The translations under genes and the position numbers were made by a program. A stretch of DNA of 35,394 bases from positions 1 to 35,394 of the forward strand of contig CAIJPN010000124.1 in the NCBI GenBank assembly GCA_903822545.1, given 5' to 3'. Positions 31,717-35,394 of this stretch are shown piece after piece; positions within the stretch are counted from its first letter, which is position 1; each line of letters begins with the position of its first letter. The notes beneath the pieces are model-generated. The model was not told the origin of the DNA. It ran no database searches and worked only from the letters and a program-made list of their open reading frames with translations. This stretch comes from an uncultured Anaerolineae bacterium (GTDB lineage Bacteria > Chloroflexota > Anaerolineae > Anaerolineales > Villigracilaceae).

Positions 31717-32901
31717 ATGGAACTAGAAGACCTCATCAAACGTGTCGAATGGCTCGAAAAAGAGCATCGCAAAGACCGCGCAACCATCAACGAATTGCAG
31801 GAAAAACTGGCCCAATCTGATGGAACCTTCGCCCTGCTGCGCGACAATATGAAAACCGTTGAAACCAACATCTCGCGCGTTACATCCGCCACAGCCCGGC
31901 TAGACTTGTTCGACAACCTGGTGGGCCAGTATCGCGGCGAATTCAACAAAGCCCTCGAAGAGATCGAAAAACGCCGCGAAAAATACGACCGCGAACAAGA
32001 AAACCGCCGCCGCGTTGAAATCGACAACATCAACCGCAGCTTCATCGACCTGCGCAACACCATCGAATCGATGCAAGACCTGCGCAAGGGCATCCAGGCC
32101 CGTGTGGACGAGGATACCCGCCTGATGCGCAGCATCACCGAACTCAGCCGCCGCATCGACGAGTTTAGCCACGTCGATGAAGACCTCCAGCGCTCCATCC
32201 GCGCGGTGGATGAAGCCCGTCGCAACGACTACAAACGCACCGCTGACCTGCAAGGCGAACTGGCCGCCATCCGCAAACGCATCGAAGAAGCCCGCGAAAA
32301 AGCCGACCTGAGCTCCGACTCCTTCCGCATGATCGACACCCGCGTCAACGAAATGCTGGCCAGCGAAGCTGACCGCAAACAAGCCCAAAAAGTTTTCATC
32401 GAACAGCAAAGCCTCTCCACCGTGGAGCGCGAACGCGGCTGGAAGGAAATGCAAATCCGCTTCGAGAACTTCACCCGCCAGACATCCATCCTCGACCAGC
32501 AAATCGCCACATTGGATGAAATGCAGCGCTCCGTCAAACGCTCACAGGAAGCCTTTGACGATATGAACACCCGCATGGAGCGCCGCATCAAAGAAATCAC
32601 CGAAATCCAGCGCCTGGCCGAAGACCGCTTCCGCCAGGAATGGGTCACCTTCAAATCTGACGACCAGAAACGCTGGACAAACTTCACCCTGACCCAGGAC
32701 GAAGTCTTCAAAGACCTGCGCCTCGACATCGACAAAACCGCCTCGCGCATCGCCGACATCGACGAAGCCACCCAGGTGCTCAAAGACCTGCTCGACCAGA
32801 CCACCGAAGTCACCGAAACCCACCTGCAAGAAATGATGAACTGGGCCCACGAATGGCTGGTCAACTCCGAGCGCGTCATGGGCCGCTCGCGCACAAAATA
32901 A
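31717..32901 (+). CDS. Coiled-coil protein of unknown family
   Basis: The 394-residue protein is charged, almost entirely helical and lacks membrane segments or signal peptide. It starts at ATG 31717 with GGAG 8 bases upstream; the frame is open further back, but that part overlaps the antiporter gene and has a different composition. Long heptad-like stretches run from residue 1 (LIKRVEWLEKEHRKDRATIN) to the C-terminus, with no Gly or Pro breaks for much of the length. It resembles SMC-type or cytoskeletal coiled coils only in composition. It lies 44 bases before selB on the same strand. Confidence 0.8.
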   Translation: MELEDLIKRVEWLEKEHRKDRATINELQEKLAQSDGTFALLRDNMKTVETNISRVTSATARLDLFDNLVGQYRGEFNKALEEIEKRREKYDREQENRRRVEIDNINRSFIDLRNTIESMQDLRKGIQARVDEDTRLMRSITELSRRIDEFSHVDEDLQRSIRAVDEARRNDYKRTADLQGELAAIRKRIEEAREKADLSSDSFRMIDTRVNEMLASEADRKQAQKVFIEQQSLSTVERERGWKEMQIRFENFTRQTSILDQQIATLDEMQRSVKRSQEAFDDMNTRMERRIKEITEIQRLAEDRFRQEWVTFKSDDQKRWTNFTLTQDEVFKDLRLDIDKTASRIADIDEATQVLKDLLDQTTEVTETHLQEMMNWAHEWLVNSERVMGRSRTK

Positions 32902-32906
32902 TTATA

Positions 32907-32933
32907 GTTGGGGCAGAATAACCCCGCCCCAAC
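32907..32933. repeat. Intercistronic palindrome before selB
   Basis: GTTGGGGC (32907-32914) and GCCCCAAC (32926-32933) pair around an 11-base loop in the 44-base gap between the coiled-coil gene and selB. There is no T run, so it is not a standard terminator; an mRNA-processing or REP-like element is possible. Confidence 0.55.
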
Positions 32934-32945
32934 CGGAAAAATAAC

Positions 32946-34856
32946 ATGCGAGTCATCGGCACCGCCGGACATGTAGACCACGGCAAATCCACCCTCATCG
33001 CTGCGCTCACCGGCGTCCACCCCGACCGCCTGAAAGAAGAGCGCGAACGCGAAATGACCATCGACCTCGGCTTTGGCTGGCTCACACTGCCCAACGGCCA
33101 GGAAGTTGGCATTGTTGACGTTCCCGGCCACCGCGATTTCATCGAAAACATGCTGGCGGGCGTCAGCGGGCTGGATGCCGTGCTGCTCATCATCGCCGCT
33201 GACGAGGGCGTCATGCCCCAGACGCGCGAACACCTGGCCATCATCGACCTGCTGCAAGTCAAAACCGGCATCGTCGTCATCACCAAAATTGATATGGTGG
33301 AAGACAACGACTGGATTGACCTCGTTGAAACGGATATTCGCGCCGCCCTGGCAGGTACCGTTATGGAAAAAGCGCCATTCGCGCGAGTCTCGGCCAAAAC
33401 AGGCGCGGGCCTCGATGCGTTAACCCGCTCCCTCAGCCAGATGCTCGAAAACACCACCCCCCGGCTGGACCTCGCTCGACCGCGCCTGCCCATCGACCGA
33501 GTTTTCTCCATCGCCGGTTTTGGCACAGTCACCACTGGCACATTGCTCGACGGGCATTTCTCGGTGGGCGACGAAGTAGAAATCCTGCCATCGGCGCGCA
33601 AAGGCCGGGTGCGCGGCCTGCAAACCCACAAGAAAAAAGAAGAAACCGCCATCCCAGGCAGCCGCGTGGCAGTGAATATTTCTGGCGTGGCAGTGGAAGA
33701 GATTGCGCGCGGCGAGGTGATTGCCACGCCCGGCCATTACCAGCCCACGCGCCGCATCGACGCGCGTTTCCGGCTGCTAAAAGATATATCTGCGCCGCTC
33801 AAACATGCCACCGAAGTCAAAGTCTTCGCGGGCACAAGTGAAACCATCGCCAACCTGCGCATTCTCGGCGCGGATATGCTGAATCAGGGCGAAGAAGGCT
33901 GGATCCAGCTTGAGCTGCGCGACCCGCTGGTGGTGGTGCGCGGCGACCGGTATATTTTGCGGCGTCCCTCGCCGTCTGAAACATTAGGAGGAGGCCAGGT
34001 GGTCGATCCACATCCATCGAAACGGCACAAACGCTTCGACGCGGAAGTGCTCAACGGGTTGGAAGCGCTCTCGAAAGGCACGCCAGCCGAAGTGTTGTTC
34101 CAGGCGGCCATCGCTCACGGGGCGGGACTTGTCAAAGATGTGCTGGCAAAGGCCCGGCTGGAGTCCGAATCCGCGCAGGAGGCACTGGCAGCGTGTGTTG
34201 AGACCGGCTGGCTGATCCCGCTCGAGGGTGCAAATCTGCCCCTTTCCCCTGAAAACCTGGTGATTCCCGCCACGCAATATGTGTCTGTGAAAGAAACCGT
34301 ACTTTCAGCGCTCTCGGCCTACCATGCCACCTTCCCGCTGCGGCGCGGGATGCCGCGCGAGGAGTTGAAAAGCCGCCTGAAGCTGATGCCGCGCCTGTTC
34401 AACGCACTGGTGGCGCATTTTGCCGCGGGCGGCGAGCTGGTGGAAGGCCCAAAATGGGTCAACCTGCCCACGCATGTGGTTAAGTTTTCGGTTTTCCAAC
34501 AGCCCAAGGTGGATGCGCTGCTGAAGTTGTTCGCCGCCTCGCCGTATGCGCCGCCCTCGGTGAAGGATTGCCAGCACGAAGTCGGCGATGAGATTTACGC
34601 CGTGATGCTGGATGTGGGCGACCTGGTGCAGGTTTCACCCGAAGTGGTCTTTCGCAAGAGTGATTATGATGCGATGGTTGCCAAAACGCGCGCGTTTATC
34701 GCTGCCAAAGGCCAGGCCAGCGCCGCCGAAATCCGCGATTTGTTTGGCACCAGCCGCAAATACGCCCTGGCGCTGATGGAACACCTGGACGCGATTGGTG
34801 TGACGGTGCGGGATGGTGATTTTAGAAAGTTGAAAGTGGTAAGTGGCAAGGGGTAA
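32946..34856 (+). CDS. selB: Selenocysteine-specific translation elongation factor SelB
   Basis: The 636-residue protein has the EF-Tu-like GTPase part with GTAGHVDHGKST (G1), MTIDLGFGWL (switch I), DVPGHRDFI (G3) and TKIDMV (G4); the second beta-barrel has VFSIAGFGTVTTGTLLDG. SelB-type RGLQTHKKKEE and AVNISGVAVEEIARG follow. The C-terminal third contains the winged-helix repeats (LEALSKGTPAEVLFQAAIAH to ALMEHLDAIGVTVRDGDFRK) that bind the SECIS hairpin of the mRNA. It delivers Sec-tRNA to UGA codons. Length is normal. Its last codons, from Leu after FRK to the stop TAA, are made of heptamer repeats belonging to the next cassette. selA, selD and tRNA-Sec are not in the window. Confidence 0.97.
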   Translation: MRVIGTAGHVDHGKSTLIAALTGVHPDRLKEEREREMTIDLGFGWLTLPNGQEVGIVDVPGHRDFIENMLAGVSGLDAVLLIIAADEGVMPQTREHLAIIDLLQVKTGIVVITKIDMVEDNDWIDLVETDIRAALAGTVMEKAPFARVSAKTGAGLDALTRSLSQMLENTTPRLDLARPRLPIDRVFSIAGFGTVTTGTLLDGHFSVGDEVEILPSARKGRVRGLQTHKKKEETAIPGSRVAVNISGVAVEEIARGEVIATPGHYQPTRRIDARFRLLKDISAPLKHATEVKVFAGTSETIANLRILGADMLNQGEEGWIQLELRDPLVVVRGDRYILRRPSPSETLGGGQVVDPHPSKRHKRFDAEVLNGLEALSKGTPAEVLFQAAIAHGAGLVKDVLAKARLESESAQEALAACVETGWLIPLEGANLPLSPENLVIPATQYVSVKETVLSALSAYHATFPLRRGMPREELKSRLKLMPRLFNALVAHFAAGGELVEGPKWVNLPTHVVKFSVFQQPKVDALLKLFAASPYAPPSVKDCQHEVGDEIYAVMLDVGDLVQVSPEVVFRKSDYDAMVAKTRAFIAAKGQASAAEIRDLFGTSRKYALALMEHLDAIGVTVRDGDFRKLKVVSGKG

Positions 34857-34860
34857 GTGT
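34826..34860 (+). repeat. Five-unit heptamer array, left arm
   Basis: The array reads as five direct heptamers of the type NAAGTGG: AAAGTTG, AAAGTGG, TAAGTGG, CAAGGGG, TAAGTGT. It encodes the last residues of SelB and its TAA stop (34854-34856), and the final unit contributes the first two bases of the GTG start of the next gene. Confidence 0.75.
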
Positions 34861-35221
34861 GAGCGAGATTAAAAGTTATCGGGATTTGGTTGTGTGGCAA
34901 AAGGGAATTGAGTTGGTGAAGCAGGCGTATCAAGTAACTGCGCAATTCCCTGAAAGTAAAAAATACGGGCTTGTCTCGCAGATGCGCCGGGCGGCGGTTT
35001 CGATACCATCAAATATTGCAGAAGGACAGGCGCGCCAGCATCCAGGAGAATTTCGTCATTTTTTGTTCATTACGCTCGGTTCAATTGCCGAATTGGAAAC
35101 GCAAATTATCGTTTCGCGTGATTTGAACTTTTTATCTGGCGAACTCGCCCAAAAACTGCTTGATAACTTGTTCGAACTCCAAAAGATGACCCGAGTCCTC
35201 GCCAGCCGCCTTCCCAAATAA
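34859..35221 (+). CDS. Four-helix-bundle protein (23S rRNA IVS/Avd-like family)
   Basis: The 120-residue protein belongs to the S23/four-helix-bundle family: SYRDLVVWQKGIELVKQAYQ, then MRRAAVSIPSNIAEGQARQH and FLFITLGSIAELETQIIVSR. Relatives are encoded in 23S rRNA intervening sequences, and others (Avd) aid diversity-generating retroelements; the standalone copies have no known role. It starts at GTG 34859, inside the left heptamer array, with AAGGGG upstream. Its stop lies inside the right array. Its lower G+C content than selB suggests recent transfer as a cassette. Confidence 0.88.
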   Translation: MSEIKSYRDLVVWQKGIELVKQAYQVTAQFPESKKYGLVSQMRRAAVSIPSNIAEGQARQHPGEFRHFLFITLGSIAELETQIIVSRDLNFLSGELAQKLLDNLFELQKMTRVLASRLPK

Positions 35222-35253
35222 CTTGCCCCTTTTTTCTTGCCACTTATCACTTA
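35219..35253 (-). repeat. Five-unit heptamer array, right arm (inverted)
   Basis: Read on the minus strand the array is TAAGTGA, TAAGTGG, CAAGAAA, AAAGGGG, CAAGTTA, five heptamers in the opposite orientation to the left array. Its last unit contains the complement of the four-helix-bundle stop codon. Confidence 0.7.
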
Positions 35254-35339
35254 CCCAATCTATTACCCACATTTTCGAGTGAGTAGGGAAAGCGGTTAGA
35301 CTTGTGAGCATCCTAAAGAAACCGAGCGAGAAGAGAGAG

Positions 35340-35394
35340 ATGGCAGAGAAACCGCAAACCGCAGAAAACTCGTGGGCCGTTGAAGAATTTGGAC
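35340..35394 (+). CDS. Transposase N-terminus (3' truncated by window end)
   Basis: From ATG 35340, after a GA-rich stretch, the frame gives 18 residues, MAEKPQTAENSWAVEEFG, up to the window end. WAxEEFG is the start of the Tnp_DNA_bind domain found at the N-terminus of a group of IS4-type transposases (normally followed by LGDxRRxxR). Only the start is visible, so integrity cannot be judged. The left end of the element should lie between 35254 and 35339. Confidence 0.55.
   Translation, partial: MAEKPQTAENSWAVEEFG

Overview
The window is bacterial DNA of moderately high G+C content, with tightly packed genes, few insertions and many perfect-hairpin terminators. The gene set suggests an uncultured Chloroflexota bacterium, most likely Anaerolineae. 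It includes a Thr/Pro-stalked NBR1-type Ig-like surface protein, a DUF58 plus transglutaminase pair without a nearby MoxR, toastrack (LiaF-like) membrane proteins, a DUF3048 lipoprotein-like protein and orphan complex-I-type antiporter subunits. This taxonomic call is inference from gene content, not a computed placement.

Layout. 1-1662: 3' part of a repetitive surface protein. 1752-6303 (-): DUF58 protein, membrane transglutaminase, and a TIM-barrel protein resembling the MNIO (DUF692) peptide-modifying enzymes. 6396-7590 (-): two tandem paralogous secreted proteins of unknown function. 8040-9372 (+): hotdog thioesterase and an AlkZ-like winged-helix protein. 9475-11428 (+): three-gene toastrack/LiaF-like membrane operon. 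11525-12863 (-): a fusion of a cyclic-nucleotide-binding domain to a NifU C-terminal Fe-S scaffold, coupled to a Cys-rich V4R protein. 13023-15965 (+): ECF sigma factor, zinc anti-sigma factor, small zinc ribbon, protein disulfide oxidoreductase, TlpA-like thioredoxin and OsmC. 16179-18029 (+): LOG-family nucleotidase and an orphan PhoR-like kinase. 18167-21224 (-): membrane-tethered thioredoxin, FmdB zinc ribbon, OsmC, DUF302 and a seven-haem cytochrome c. 21464-22255 (+): DUF2202 ferritin-like protein. 22381-23307 (-): acetolactate decarboxylase and tRNA-Val(CAC). 23352-28004 (-): LysM/M23 peptidase, then an MFS/SRAP/DUF3048 operon. 28066-31597 (+): three-gene antiporter-like membrane operon. 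31717-35394 (+): coiled-coil protein, SelB, a four-helix-bundle gene enclosed by inverted heptamer arrays, and the start of a transposase gene.

The central discovery is that the protein disulfide oxidoreductase gene is read through an in-frame TGA at 14639-14641. The TGA stands exactly where the first Cys of the C-terminal CPYC redox motif belongs, giving Sec-Pro-Tyr-Cys. A 6-bp hairpin with loop CGTGTT starts 11 nt after the codon and fits the bacterial SECIS consensus. The selenocysteine-specific elongation factor SelB is encoded 18 kb away in the same window. A conventional annotation would split this gene into two fragments. The selenoprotein sits in an ECF sigma/zinc anti-sigma operon with TlpA and OsmC, so the operon looks like a self-regulated thiol-peroxide stress system. 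A second thiol-redox cluster on the opposite strand lies about 2 kb beyond it.

Other points of interest are the CNB-NifU fusion with its V4R partner, the heptamer-flanked four-helix-bundle cassette that supplies the last codons and stop of selB, the orphan MNIO-like enzyme, the antiporter subunits lacking the rest of a complex, and several genes whose -10 box lies only 6-9 nt before the start codon, suggesting leaderless mRNAs.
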